From contig NZ_CP090066.1 in the NCBI RefSeq assembly GCF_021391535.1, positions 1,129,501 to 1,193,500 of the forward strand: a DNA stretch of 64,000 bases. Direction: 5' to 3'. Below the pieces are notes generated by a model. It worked only from the letters and a program-made list of their open reading frames with translations. It did no database searches and was not told where the DNA came from. The position numbers and the translations under genes were made by a program. Position 1 is the first letter of the stretch. Each line of letters starts with the position of its first letter. Below, piece after piece: positions 26,424 through 36,178 of the stretch. Source of the stretch: Aurantimonas sp. HBX-1. Lineage in GTDB: Bacteria > Pseudomonadota > Alphaproteobacteria > Rhizobiales > Rhizobiaceae.

Positions 26424-26704
26424 CAGTCGTCCTCGTAGAGGCTGTCGATCCACTCCTTGGTCACTGGCAGGCCCTTCCCACCAGCGGGATATCTCTCGCG
26501 GATCGCGCGGGCGACTTCCAGCGCGTTTTCGACGTAGGCCCGTGTCTGCACATCGAGCTCTGGCGGTTTCGACTCCGTCGCCGCGTTCCGCTTCAACTCC
26601 TCCCGAAGCGCCTGGCGTACCGCCTCGGTCTTGCTGGTCTTCTTGAGTCTGGCGAGGCGCTCGGCGAGTTCGCCGACCTCGCGATCCTTGACGTAAAGCG
26701 GCAT
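26423..26704 (-). CDS. vapB: VapB-type antitoxin
   Basis: 93-residue partner of vapC, in the antitoxin-first order. It matches the PSK-type VapB family (PF07704): MPLYVKDREVGELAERLARLKKTSKTEAVRQALREEL, an N-terminal DNA-binding ribbon-helix region followed by a tail that would wrap the toxin (VTKEWIDSLYEDD). The ATG at 26704 starts the conserved domain. Upstream in-frame codons look non-coding. Autoregulation of the pair is expected from the family. Confidence 0.9.
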   Translation of the reverse strand: MPLYVKDREVGELAERLARLKKTSKTEAVRQALREELKRNAATESKPPELDVQTRAYVENALEVARAIRERYPAGGKGLPVTKEWIDSLYEDD

Positions 26705-26817
26705 GGTGGCCTCCGGAGGGATATCCCCAAGATAGGACGCGGATATGCCGGTGTCGAGAGAGGTGGCGGGGACAGGGGTCACTGCGGTCGGCCAACGTCT
26801 CGTCGCAGCAGATGGCC

Positions 26818-28305
26818 TCAGGCCGTCAGCGTCCGCCGCACCGCGTCGGCCCAGCCGGTGAGCTTGCGGCCCCGCGTCACCGCGTCCATCTGCGGCGCGA
26901 AGCGGCGCTCGAGCTGCCAGCGCCGGGAGAACCCGGCCATGTCGGGCCAGACGCCGGCCTTCTGGCCGGCCACCCAGGCGGCGCCCAAGGCGGTCGTCTC
27001 CAGCACCACCGGCCGGTCGACCGGAGCGTCGAGAATGTCGGCGAGGCGCTGCATCGTCCAGTCAGACGCCACCATGCCGCCATCGACCCTCAGGATCGTG
27101 TCGGAGGCGCCAGGCCAGTCCCGGCGCATGGCGGTGAGAAGGTCGGCGGTCTGGAAGCACACGGCCTCGAGCGCGGCGCGCGCCAGTTCGTCCGGCCCGG
27201 TCTTGCGGGTGAGGCCATAGATCGCGCCGCGCGCCTCGGCGTCCCACCAGGGTGCCCCGAGGCCGGTGAAGGCCGGCACCATGTAGACATCCTGTGTGTC
27301 GTCGGCCCGCGCCGCCATCGGGCCGCTCTGCTCGGCGCGGTCGACGAGCCGCAGCCCGTCGCGCAGCCACTGCACCGCCGCGCCAGCGACGAAGATCGAG
27401 CCCTCCAGCGCGAAGGCGGTCTTGCCGGCGAGGCGATAGGCGACCGTCGTCAGCAGGCGGTTCTGCGAGGTGATCCGGTCGGTGCCGGTGTTGAGCACGG
27501 CGAAACAGCCGGTGCCGTAGGTGGACTTGACCATGCCGGGGGCGAAGCACGCCTGGCCGAGCGTCGCGGCATGCTGGTCGCCGGCCATGCCGCGGATCGG
27601 GATCGCCGCGCCGAACAATGCGGCGTCGGTCGTACCGAATTCGGCGTCGCAGTCCTCGACGCTCGGCAGCAGCGCGCGGGGAACGCGCAGCATGCTCAGC
27701 AGGTCGTCGTCCCAGTCGTTGGCCTCGATGTCGAAGAGCAGGGTGCGCGCGGCATTGGTAGCATCGGTGGCGTGGACGCGGCCGCCGGTGAGGCGCCAGA
27801 GCAGGAACGTGTCGACCGTACCGAAGGCGAGCCTGCCCGCCTCCGCCTTCGCCCGGGCGCCGTCGACATTGTCGAGCAGCCACCCGATCTTGGTGCCGGA
27901 GAAATACGGGTCGACGATCAGGCCGGTCTTGGCCGTCACCGCCGGCTCGCAGCCGTCGGCAACGAGGCGCTGGCAGATCTCGGCGGTGCGCCGGTCCTGC
28001 CAGACGATGGCGTTGTGGATCGGCCGGCCGGTGTCGCGGTCCCAGATCAGCGTCGTCTCGCGCTGGTTGGTGATGCCGAGCGCGGCGATGTCGGCGGCCG
28101 ACAGCGAGGCGTCGGCGAGCGCCGAGCGGACCGTGGCCACCACCGAGGACCAGATGTCCTCCGGATCGTGCTCGACCCAGCCGGAGCGCGGGAAATGCTG
28201 CGGGAACTCCTCCTGGCCCATCCCGACGACCCGGAACCCGTCGTCGAAGACGATGGCGCGGGAGGAGGTCGTGCCCTGGTCGATGGCGAGGACGTAGCCG
28301 GACAT
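26818..28305 (-). CDS. glpK: glycerol kinase
   Basis: 495-residue FGGY kinase that phosphorylates glycerol to glycerol 3-phosphate. ATP-binding DQGTTSSRAIVFD at about 9-21, the glycerol-site QRETTLIWDRDTGRPIHNAIVWQDRR near 82-107 and the second FGGY motif GGMVASDWTMQRLADILDAPV are intact. The ATG at 28305 has AGGAG seven bases upstream. It is the last gene of the glp operon, 145 bases after the binding-protein gene with a strong hairpin in between, and supplies substrate for GlpD. Confidence 0.97.
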   Translation of the reverse strand: MSGYVLAIDQGTTSSRAIVFDDGFRVVGMGQEEFPQHFPRSGWVEHDPEDIWSSVVATVRSALADASLSAADIAALGITNQRETTLIWDRDTGRPIHNAIVWQDRRTAEICQRLVADGCEPAVTAKTGLIVDPYFSGTKIGWLLDNVDGARAKAEAGRLAFGTVDTFLLWRLTGGRVHATDATNAARTLLFDIEANDWDDDLLSMLRVPRALLPSVEDCDAEFGTTDAALFGAAIPIRGMAGDQHAATLGQACFAPGMVKSTYGTGCFAVLNTGTDRITSQNRLLTTVAYRLAGKTAFALEGSIFVAGAAVQWLRDGLRLVDRAEQSGPMAARADDTQDVYMVPAFTGLGAPWWDAEARGAIYGLTRKTGPDELARAALEAVCFQTADLLTAMRRDWPGASDTILRVDGGMVASDWTMQRLADILDAPVDRPVVLETTALGAAWVAGQKAGVWPDMAGFSRRWQLERRFAPQMDAVTRGRKLTGWADAVRRTLTA

Positions 28306-28398
28306 GGCAGCTCCTGAGAATACGGGTGACCCTGTCCCGGAAGTGCAGCCTCGAAAGGGCGCAGGAGCAGGGGAAGGCGCGCGTTGGCGCGCCGATAC

Positions 28399-28427
28399 GA
28401 GAAGGCCGGGAACGTCCCGGCCTTCTC
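28399..28427. terminator. 13-bp hairpin between glpV and glpK
   Basis: Perfect inverted repeat: left arm 28399-28411, loop ACG at 28412-28414, right arm 28415-28427 (GAGAAGGCCGGGA pairs with TCCCGGCCTTCTC). No T-run follows on the minus strand, so partial termination or mRNA end protection is more likely than full termination. It would lower glpK expression relative to the binding protein. Confidence 0.65.
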
Positions 28428-28450
28428 TCTTCTCTCGTGGCGTCCGCCGC

Positions 28451-30241
28451 TTACTGGGCGGGCGCGGCCGCCGGCGTCGCCGAGGTCGTGTCGCCCTCGG
28501 TCGGCGCGGTCGCGGTGGCGTCGGCCCAGCTCTTCACCAGCTCGTCGTAATTGACGGTGATCGGCTGTTCCTTCTCGTTCTCGACCGCCGGCTGGGGCGC
28601 CAGCGTGCCATTCGCCTTGGCCTGCTCGACCCAGTATTCCATGTCATGCTCTTCGTTGAGCTTCGGGCCGATGTCGCCCTGGATGCCGGCCCGCTCGAGC
28701 CGCTCCATGATGCTCTCCTGCTCGGCGCAGAGCGTGTCCATGGCTTCCTGCGGCGTCTTGGCGCCGGAGGCCGCGTCGCCGATCGCCTGCCACCAGAGCT
28801 GGGCGAGCTTCGGATAGTCCGGCACGTTGGTGCCGGTCGGCGACCACTGCACCCGGGCCGGCGAGCGGTAGAACTCGATCAGCCCGCCGAGCTCGGGAGC
28901 CCGCTCGGTGAAGCTCGGGTGACGGATCGAGCTTTCGCGGATCAGCGTCAGGCCGACATGGCTCTTCTTGACGTCCACGGTCTTCGACGTGACGAACTGG
29001 GCGTAGAGCCAGGCCGCCTTGGCGCGGTCGTCCGGGGTCGACTTCATCAGCGTCCAAGAGCCGACGTCCTGGTAGCCGAGCTTCATGCCGTCCTTCCAGT
29101 AGACGCCATGCGGGGAGGGGGCCATGCGCCATTTCGGCGTGCCGTCCTCGTTGACCACCGGCAGACCTTCCTTGACCGCGTCGGCGGTGAAGGCGGTGTA
29201 CCAGAAGATCTGCTGCGCGATCTTGCCCTGCGCCGGCACCGGGCCGGCCTCGGAGAAGGTCATGCCCTGGGCCTCCGGCGGCGCGTAGGCCTTCAGCCAG
29301 TCGAGATACTTGGTGATCGAATAGACCGCGGCCGGGCCGTTGGTATCGCCGCCGCGGGCGACGCAGGAACCGACCGGACGCGAGTTCTCGTCGACCCGGA
29401 TGCCCCATTCGTCGACCGGCACGCCGTTCGGGATGCCCTTGTCGCCGTTGCCGGCCATCGACAGCCAGGCGTCGGTGAAGCGCCAGCCGAGCGAGGGATC
29501 CTTCTTGCCGTAGTCCATGTGGCCGTAGACCGGGCCTTCGCCCATGTCGCGGCCGGTGAAGAACTCGGCGATGTCCTCGTAGGCCGACCAGTTGACCGGC
29601 ACGCCCAGATCGTAGCCGTACTTGGCCTTGAAGTCGGCCTTGTTCTTCTCGTCGTTGAACCAGTCGTAGCGGAACCAGTAGAGGTTGGCGAACTGCTGGT
29701 CGGGCAGCTGGTAGAGCTTGCCGTCCGGCGCGGTGGTGAAGGACGTGCCGATGAAGTCGTCGAGGTCGAGGCCGGGATTGGTGACGTCCTTGCCCTCGTT
29801 CTCCATCCAGTCGGTGAGGCTGCGCGCCTGCTGGTAGCGCCAGTGGGTGCCGATCAGGTCGGAATCGTTGACATAGGCGTCGTAGATGTTCTCGCCGGAC
29901 TGCATCTGCGTCTGCAGCTTCTCGACGACGTCGCCCTCGCCGATCAGGTCGTGGGTGACCTTGATGCCGGTGATCGCGGTGAAGGCCGGGGCCAGCACCT
30001 TGGACTCGTATTCATGGGTGGTGATGGTTTCCGACACGACCTTGATGTCCATGCCCTGGAAGGGCTCGGCGGCGTCGATGAACCACTGCATCTCCTTTTC
30101 CTGCTCTTCGCGAGACAGCGAGGACATGTCGCCGATCTCGGCGTCGAGGAACTTCTTCGCCGCCTCCATGTCGGCGAAGGCCGGGCCGGCGGCGAGCGTG
30201 ATGGCGAGAGCCGCCGTCGTACTCATGAGTATGTGCTTCAT
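28451..30241 (-). CDS. glpV: glycerol ABC transporter substrate-binding protein
   Basis: 596-residue periplasmic binding protein of family 1 (sugar/glycerol type) with signal peptide MKHILMSTTAALAITLAAGPAFA. The mature N-terminus DMEAAKKFLDAEIGDMSSLSREEQEKEMQWFIDAAEPFQGMDI and the large size are those of the rhizobial GlpV. The C-terminal tail (ATAPTEGDTTSATPAAAPAQ) is low-complexity. It is preceded by the small membrane gene and two permeases and followed by glpK. Name by family and operon position. Confidence 0.92.
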   Translation of the reverse strand: MKHILMSTTAALAITLAAGPAFADMEAAKKFLDAEIGDMSSLSREEQEKEMQWFIDAAEPFQGMDIKVVSETITTHEYESKVLAPAFTAITGIKVTHDLIGEGDVVEKLQTQMQSGENIYDAYVNDSDLIGTHWRYQQARSLTDWMENEGKDVTNPGLDLDDFIGTSFTTAPDGKLYQLPDQQFANLYWFRYDWFNDEKNKADFKAKYGYDLGVPVNWSAYEDIAEFFTGRDMGEGPVYGHMDYGKKDPSLGWRFTDAWLSMAGNGDKGIPNGVPVDEWGIRVDENSRPVGSCVARGGDTNGPAAVYSITKYLDWLKAYAPPEAQGMTFSEAGPVPAQGKIAQQIFWYTAFTADAVKEGLPVVNEDGTPKWRMAPSPHGVYWKDGMKLGYQDVGSWTLMKSTPDDRAKAAWLYAQFVTSKTVDVKKSHVGLTLIRESSIRHPSFTERAPELGGLIEFYRSPARVQWSPTGTNVPDYPKLAQLWWQAIGDAASGAKTPQEAMDTLCAEQESIMERLERAGIQGDIGPKLNEEHDMEYWVEQAKANGTLAPQPAVENEKEQPITVNYDELVKSWADATATAPTEGDTTSATPAAAPAQ

Positions 30242-30329
30242 ATTGTCAATCCTCCCAGATGGAGCCGGTCGGTTGGTTGGCTGATCCGCGTCGACCGGTC
30301 GAGACGCGGCAGGGGCTGCAGCCGTCTCG

Positions 30330-30611
30330 TCAGACGAGACGGAACACGAGAAGAAAGAACCCGGCACACACCGCGAGGGCGTACCAGAGCGAGAGGTCGG
30401 TGGACCACAGCCAGCCGAGGCAGATGAAGGCGGACCCCAGCAGCGACACGAACAGCCGGTCGCCGCGGGTGGTCTCGAAGCGCAATATGCCGACGCGCGG
30501 GGAGCCACCCGGCACCACATATTCCCAGACGCCCATGGCGGCGATCATCGCGAAGATCACCAGGAAGAAGATCGCGGTCGGCCATGTCCAGGCCATCCAT
30601 GAGAAGTCCAT
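30330..30611 (-). CDS. glpU: DUF2160 small membrane protein of the glycerol transporter
   Basis: 93 residues with about three hydrophobic segments (MDFSWMAWTWPTAIFFLVIFAMIAAMGVWEYVV, RLFVSLLGSAFICLGWLW, LWYALAVCAGFFLLVF). DUF2160 (PF09928) proteins sit between glpQ and glpV in rhizobial operons, as here; the role in transport is unclear. The start overlaps the glpQ stop by ATGA. The 88-base gap to glpV holds the glpV ribosome-binding region only. Confidence 0.88.
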   Translation of the reverse strand: MDFSWMAWTWPTAIFFLVIFAMIAAMGVWEYVVPGGSPRVGILRFETTRGDRLFVSLLGSAFICLGWLWSTDLSLWYALAVCAGFFLLVFRLV

Positions 30612-31497
30612 CACACCCTCCCCAGGGCGAAGCCCTTGGCGATGTAGTTGCGCACGAACCAGATGACGATCGCGCCCGGGATGATGGTCAGCGCCCCGGC
30701 CGCGGCGAGGACGCCCCAGTCCATGCCGGAGGCGGAGACCGTGCGGGTCATGATCGCCGAGATCGGCTTGGCGTCGGTCACCGTCAGGGTCCGGGCGATC
30801 AGGAGCTCGACCCAGGAGAACATGAAGCAGAAGAACGCCGCGACCCCGATGCCGCTGGCGATCAGCGGCGTGAAGATCTTGAAGAAGAAGCGCGGGAACG
30901 AATAGCCGTCGATATAGGCGGTCTCGTCGATCTCCTTCGGCACGCCCGACATGAAGCCTTCGAGAATCCACACCGCCAGCGGCACGTTGAACAGGCAGTG
31001 GGCGAGCGCCACGGCGATATGCGTGTCGATCAGCCCGAAGGCGGAATAGAGCTGAAAGAACGGCAGCGCGAACACCGCCGGCGGCGCCATCCGGTTGGTC
31101 AGCAGCCAGAAGAACAGATGCTTGTCGCCGAGGAAGCGGTAGCGCGAGAAGGCGTAGGCCGCCGGCAGCGCCACCGACACCGAGATCACCGTGTTCATCA
31201 CCACGTAGATGATCGAGTTGATGTAGCCGTTGTACCAGGACGGGTCGGTGAAGATCACCGCGTAGTTGCGCAGGGTGGGGTTCTGCGGCAGCAGCGTCAG
31301 GCCGCTGAGGATCTCCTGGTTGGTCTTGAAGCTCATGTTGACCAGCCAGTAGATCGGCAGCAGCAGGAAGAGGATGTAGATCGCCGGGATCAGCGCCTTC
31401 CAGCGGAAGTGCCCGGTGCGGACCCGCGCGCGGGCGGCAATGGCGGTTTCCGAATGGGCCGCGGCAGGCAGGCTGCGGTGGGTCGTCGCCTGGTCGC

Positions 31498-31501
<4 letters not shown>
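30611..31501 (-). CDS. glpQ: glycerol ABC transporter permease GlpQ
   Basis: 296-residue permease of the MalG type (PF00528) with six hydrophobic helices. The EAA loop is GFMSGVPKEIDETAYIDGYSFPRFFFKIFTPLIASG. A long hydrophilic N-terminus (MSDQATTHRSLPAAAHSE) precedes the first helix. The start overlaps the glpP stop (ATGA) and the end overlaps the DUF2160 gene (ATGA), so all three are coupled. Confidence 0.93.
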
Positions 31502-32385
<884 letters not shown>

Positions 32386-32388
32386 GTC

Positions 32389-33468
32389 TCAGGCCCTCTC
32401 CACCAGCCAGGAATCGGCGTAGACATTGAGTGCGTGCGGGGCGAAACGGACCGCCGCGTCGGCGGGAATGGCGGCGCCTTCCGGCACGATCGCGCTGATC
32501 GGGTTGCCGGACAGCGTCGCCCGCACGATCCGCTCGGAGCCGACATCCTCGACCTTGGTGACCTGCACCGGCAGGCCGCCGGCCTCGCCGCGCCGGACGA
32601 TCGAGACGAATTCGGGGCGGATGCCGAGTTCGGTCTTCTGGCCCGCGCCGACCGCGGCGAGGCCGGTCAGGGCGACCCGCTCGGCGGCGATCACCGCCTC
32701 GCCGGCCTCCAGCCGGCAGGGCAGGACGTTCATGCCGGGGGAGCCGATGAAATAGCCGACGAACGTATGCCGCGGCCGCTCGAACAGCTCTTCGGGCGTC
32801 CCGATCTGCACGACCTCGCCGTCGTACATCACCACCACCTTGTCGGCGAAGGTCAGCGCCTCGGTCTGGTCGTGGGTGACGTAGATCATCGTCATCGCGA
32901 ATTCGTGGTGCAGCTGCTTCAGCTCCGAGCGCAGCTGCCACTTCATGTGCGGGTCGATGACGGTCAGCGGCTCGTCGAACAGGATGGCGTTGACGTCGGA
33001 GCGCACCAGGCCGCGGCCGAGCGAGATCTTCTGCTTCTCGTCGGCGGTCAGCCCCCGCGCCTTGCGGTCGGCCTTCGCCTCCAGCCCGATGCGGCGGATC
33101 ATGTCGTCGACGCGGGTCTTGATCTCGGCCTTGGCGATCTTGCGGTTCTTCAGCGGGAAGGCGAGGTTCTCGCGCACCGTCATCGTGTCGTAGATCACCG
33201 GGAACTGGAAGACCTGCGCGATGTTGCGGGCTTCCGGCGTCAGCATCGTCACGTCGCGGTCGTCGAAGCGGACCTTGCCCTCCGACGGCGTCAGGAGGCC
33301 CGAGATGATGTTGAGCAGCGTGGTCTTGCCGCAGCCGGAAGGGCCGAGCAGCGCATAGGCGCCACCGTCCTCGAAGGCGTGGTCGACCTCGCGCAGCGCG
33401 TAGGTGCCGGCCCTGGCGAGCGCCGGGGAATAGGCGTGGCGGATATGGTCGAGGCGGATACGGGCCAT
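32389..33468 (-). CDS. glpT: glycerol ABC transporter ATP-binding protein GlpT
   Basis: 359-residue MalK-type ATPase with a C-terminal TOBE domain. Walker A GPSGCGKTTLLNIISG near 38, Q-loop VFQFPVIYDTMTVREN, Walker B ILFDEPLTVID and H-loop VTHDQTEAL are present. The signature is atypical: LTADEKQKISLGRGL in place of LSGGQ, as is usual for this member of the pair. It pairs with GlpS, whose signature is canonical, so the heterodimer may have one degenerate site. Confidence 0.93.
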   Translation of the reverse strand: MARIRLDHIRHAYSPALARAGTYALREVDHAFEDGGAYALLGPSGCGKTTLLNIISGLLTPSEGKVRFDDRDVTMLTPEARNIAQVFQFPVIYDTMTVRENLAFPLKNRKIAKAEIKTRVDDMIRRIGLEAKADRKARGLTADEKQKISLGRGLVRSDVNAILFDEPLTVIDPHMKWQLRSELKQLHHEFAMTMIYVTHDQTEALTFADKVVVMYDGEVVQIGTPEELFERPRHTFVGYFIGSPGMNVLPCRLEAGEAVIAAERVALTGLAAVGAGQKTELGIRPEFVSIVRRGEAGGLPVQVTKVEDVGSERIVRATLSGNPISAIVPEGAAIPADAAVRFAPHALNVYADSWLVERA

Positions 33469-33477
33469 CGTCTCTCC

Positions 33478-34554
33478 TCAGGCCGCCAGACGCGCGGGCG
33501 TGGCGACGGCAGCGCCGTCCGGGTCGAACACCAGGACGCGGGCCGGGTCGAAGGAAAGCCGCACCGTCTGGCCTGCATCGAGGCGGCGCACCCCATGCAC
33601 CAGCGCGATGATCCGCTCGCCGCCGAGATCGGCATGGATGAAGGTCTGCGAGCCGGTGACCTCGGTCAGCACCACCGTCGCGTCGAAGCCGCTGTCGTCG
33701 GTACCGCCGAGCGTCAGCCGGTGCGGGCGGATGCCGGCGGTGTACGGGCCGTCGGGAAGCCCGGCATGCACCGGCGCGGCCGCGAAGGCGACGCCGCTCC
33801 GGGAGGTGAAGCGTTCGGCATGCTTGGTCAGCGCCACGACGTTCAGCGGCGGATCGGAGAAGGTGCGGGCGGTCAGCAGGTCGCGCGGCTGGTGATAGAC
33901 CTCGGCGGTGTCGCCGAACTGGGTGATCCGCCCCTTCGACATCGTCGCGGTGCGGCCGCCGAGCAGCAGCGCCTCGTGCGGCTCGGTGGTCGCATAGACG
34001 AACACCGCGCCGGTCTCGGCGAACAGCCGCGGCAGTTCCTCGCGCAGTTCCTCGCGCAGCTTGTAGTCGAGATTGGCCAGCGGCTCGTCGAGCAGCACCA
34101 GCTCGGCATTCTTCACCAGCGCCCGCGCCAGGGCCGTGCGCTGCTGCTGGCCGCCCGACAGGTTGAGCGGCGTGCGGTCGAGGAACGGGCCGAGCTTCAT
34201 CAGGTCGGCGGCCTTGCGTACCGCCGCGTCGATCTCGGCGGCCGGGCGGCGCTGGATGCGCAGCGGCGAGGCGATGTTCTCGTAGACGGTCAGCGACGGG
34301 TAGTTGATGAACTGCTGGTAGACCATGGCGACGTTGCGCCGGCGCACCGGCACGCCGGTGACGTCCTTGCCGTCCATGACGATGCGTCCGCTGGTCGGCG
34401 CGTCGAGCCCGGCCATCAGCCGCATCAGGCTGGTCTTGCCGGCCAGCGTCGGCCCGAGCAGCACGTTCAGCGAGCCGCGCTCCAGTTCGAGCGAGACGTC
34501 GATGATGTGCTTCTCTCCGCCGACGGTGCGGCTGACGTTCTGCAATTCGAGCAA
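33478..34554 (-). CDS. glpS: glycerol ABC transporter ATP-binding protein GlpS
   Basis: 358-residue MalK-type ATPase. Walker A is GPTLAGKTSLMR, where the usual G-P-S-G is replaced by GPTLAG but the lysine is kept. The signature LSGGQQQRTALARAL is canonical and Walker B reads LVLLDEPLANLDY. The H-loop position reads TTEPHEALLLGG (Thr-Thr-Glu where VTHD is usual), so this switch histidine is missing. The partner GlpT has it. The C-terminal TOBE domain follows. Nine bases separate it from glpT. Confidence 0.92.
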   Translation of the reverse strand: MLELQNVSRTVGGEKHIIDVSLELERGSLNVLLGPTLAGKTSLMRLMAGLDAPTSGRIVMDGKDVTGVPVRRRNVAMVYQQFINYPSLTVYENIASPLRIQRRPAAEIDAAVRKAADLMKLGPFLDRTPLNLSGGQQQRTALARALVKNAELVLLDEPLANLDYKLREELREELPRLFAETGAVFVYATTEPHEALLLGGRTATMSKGRITQFGDTAEVYHQPRDLLTARTFSDPPLNVVALTKHAERFTSRSGVAFAAAPVHAGLPDGPYTAGIRPHRLTLGGTDDSGFDATVVLTEVTGSQTFIHADLGGERIIALVHGVRRLDAGQTVRLSFDPARVLVFDPDGAAVATPARLAA

Positions 34555-34585
34555 ACTGTCCTCCCAGACGGCTCCCGCGCGGTGC

Positions 34586-36085
34586 TCAGGCTACCGCGAT
34601 CCTGCGTTGTACCTCTAGTGCGTCCAAGTGCTCTGCCAGGCGCTGCCGTTCGGCCTCGCCGAAGCGCAGGCCCAGCTTGGTCCGGCGCCACAGAATGTCT
34701 TCCGCCGTGCGCGCCCACTCGTTGCGGGTGAGCCAGTCGACCTCGGATTCGAACAGCCCGTGACCGAGATCGCGGCCCGGCGCGCCATGGCCGGCGACGG
34801 CCAGCGCGTCGGTGCCGTAGGAGCGCACCAGCCGGCGGACGGTGCGCTCGTCGAGCACCGGCACGGCCTGCCGCAACTGGTCTTCCAGGGCGGCCAGCCC
34901 ATCGACCGCGAAATCGCCGCCCGGCAAGGGTGCCGTCCCCGTCCAGCGCTTGCCGCGGGCGCCGAGCGCATCCTCGATCTTCGCCAGAACTTCCTCGGAC
35001 AGCACGCGGTAGGTGGTGATCTTGCCGCCGAAGCAGTTGAGCACCCGGGCCTCGTCGCGGCCGCCCTCGACCTTGAGCACGTAGTCGCGCGTCGCTTCCT
35101 GGGCCTTGGAGGCGCCGTCGTCGTAGAGCGGGCGCACGCCGGAATAGGTCCAGACGATGTCCTCGGCCGTCACCGGCCGCTTGAAATACTCGCTTGCCGC
35201 GCCGAGGAGATAGCGCGTCTCCTCCTCGGTGATCGCCACCTTGCCGGGGTCGCCCTCGTAGTCGCGGTCGGTGGTGCCGACGAGGGTGAAGTCCTCCTCG
35301 TAGGGGATCGCGAAGATGATCCGGCCGTCCTCGTTCTGGAAGATGTAGGCGCGGTCGTGATCGTAGAGCTTGCGGGTCACGATGTGGGAGCCCTGGACGA
35401 GGCGGACGTGGCGCGCCTCGTTGCGTCCCATCGGGCCGCGGATGATCTCGTCGACCCAGGGGCCGGCGACGTTGACGAGGAAGCGCGCGGTGACAGTGCG
35501 GCTGTGGCCACTCTCGGTATCGCGCAGCGTGATCTGCCAGGCGCCGTCGACGCGCCGCGCCTCGGTGACGCGGGTACGGACCATGATCGTGGCGCCGCGG
35601 ATCGCCGCGTCGCGGGCGTTGAGGACGACGAGGCGGGCGTCGTCGACGCGGGCGTCGGAATACTCGAAGCCCCGGCGATAGTCGTCCTTCAGCGGCGCGC
35701 CGAGCGGGCCGCCGAGATCCACCGTGGTGGTGGCGCGGAGCGTCTTGCGGCCGCCGATATGGTCGTAGAGGAACAGGCCGGTCCGCAGCAGCCAGGCGGG
35801 GCGCAGGCCGGCATGGTGCGGCAGCACGAAGCGCAGCGGCCGGATGATGTGCGGGGCGATCGACCAGAGCACCTCGCGCTCCATCAGCGCATGGCGCACC
35901 AGCGAGAATTCGTAGTGCTCGAGATAGCGCAGGCCGCCATGCACCAGCTTGGTCGACCAGGAGGAGGTGCCGGAAGCGAGGTCGTTCATCTCGGCGAGCC
36001 CGACGCGATAGCCGCGCCCCGCGGCGTCGCGGGCGACGCCGCAGCCGTTGATGCCGCCACCGATGATGAAGACGTCGAAATCCAG
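34586..36085 (-). CDS. glpD: glycerol-3-phosphate dehydrogenase (FAD), probable CTG start
   Basis: 499-residue flavoenzyme that oxidises glycerol 3-phosphate to DHAP at the membrane. The N-terminal FAD motif VFIIGGGINGCGVARDAAGRGYRVGLAE, then TSSWSTKLVHGGLRYLEHYEF and a C-terminal DAO_C domain are intact. The first ATG in frame (35989) would delete the FAD motif. Upstream, back to a TGA at 36179, the frame has no ATG, GTG or TTG. A CTG at 36083-36085 lies five bases after GGGGAGG and gives the N-terminus expected for the family, so I place the start there. An ATG at 36116 with AGGAG is in another frame and would need a frameshift. Sequencing error is the alternative. Confidence 0.9.
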   Translation of the reverse strand: MDFDVFIIGGGINGCGVARDAAGRGYRVGLAEMNDLASGTSSWSTKLVHGGLRYLEHYEFSLVRHALMEREVLWSIAPHIIRPLRFVLPHHAGLRPAWLLRTGLFLYDHIGGRKTLRATTTVDLGGPLGAPLKDDYRRGFEYSDARVDDARLVVLNARDAAIRGATIMVRTRVTEARRVDGAWQITLRDTESGHSRTVTARFLVNVAGPWVDEIIRGPMGRNEARHVRLVQGSHIVTRKLYDHDRAYIFQNEDGRIIFAIPYEEDFTLVGTTDRDYEGDPGKVAITEEETRYLLGAASEYFKRPVTAEDIVWTYSGVRPLYDDGASKAQEATRDYVLKVEGGRDEARVLNCFGGKITTYRVLSEEVLAKIEDALGARGKRWTGTAPLPGGDFAVDGLAALEDQLRQAVPVLDERTVRRLVRSYGTDALAVAGHGAPGRDLGHGLFESEVDWLTRNEWARTAEDILWRRTKLGLRFGEAERQRLAEHLDALEVQRRIAVA

Positions 36086-36129
36086 AAGAGCCTCCCCAGG
36101 CTTCGCAATGCAGCATACTCCTGCGATTG

Positions 36130-36176
36130 CGAACTTAACGAAGCTTATGACGAAACCAAACCGAAGGTCAAACGAA
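36130..36176 (-). promoter_or_regulatory. phased CGAA half-site array between glpR and glpD (candidate GlpR operator)
   Basis: On the plus strand CGAA occurs at 36130, 36139, 36151, 36162 and 36173 (TTCG on the coding strand), spacing 9, 12, 11 and 11 bases, so the last three are about one helical turn apart. DeoR-type GlpR operators are known to use TTCG-type repeats. The array sits between the glpR stop (36179) and the glpD start, suggesting an internal, GlpR-controlled promoter. Confidence 0.6.
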
Positions 36177-36178
36177 AT

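Noticed and set aside
34467..36116. ATG at 36116 with AGGAG as the glpD start
   Set aside because: It is in the wrong frame and gives an Arg/His-rich product without the FAD motif; it is only of interest as evidence for a possible frameshift.
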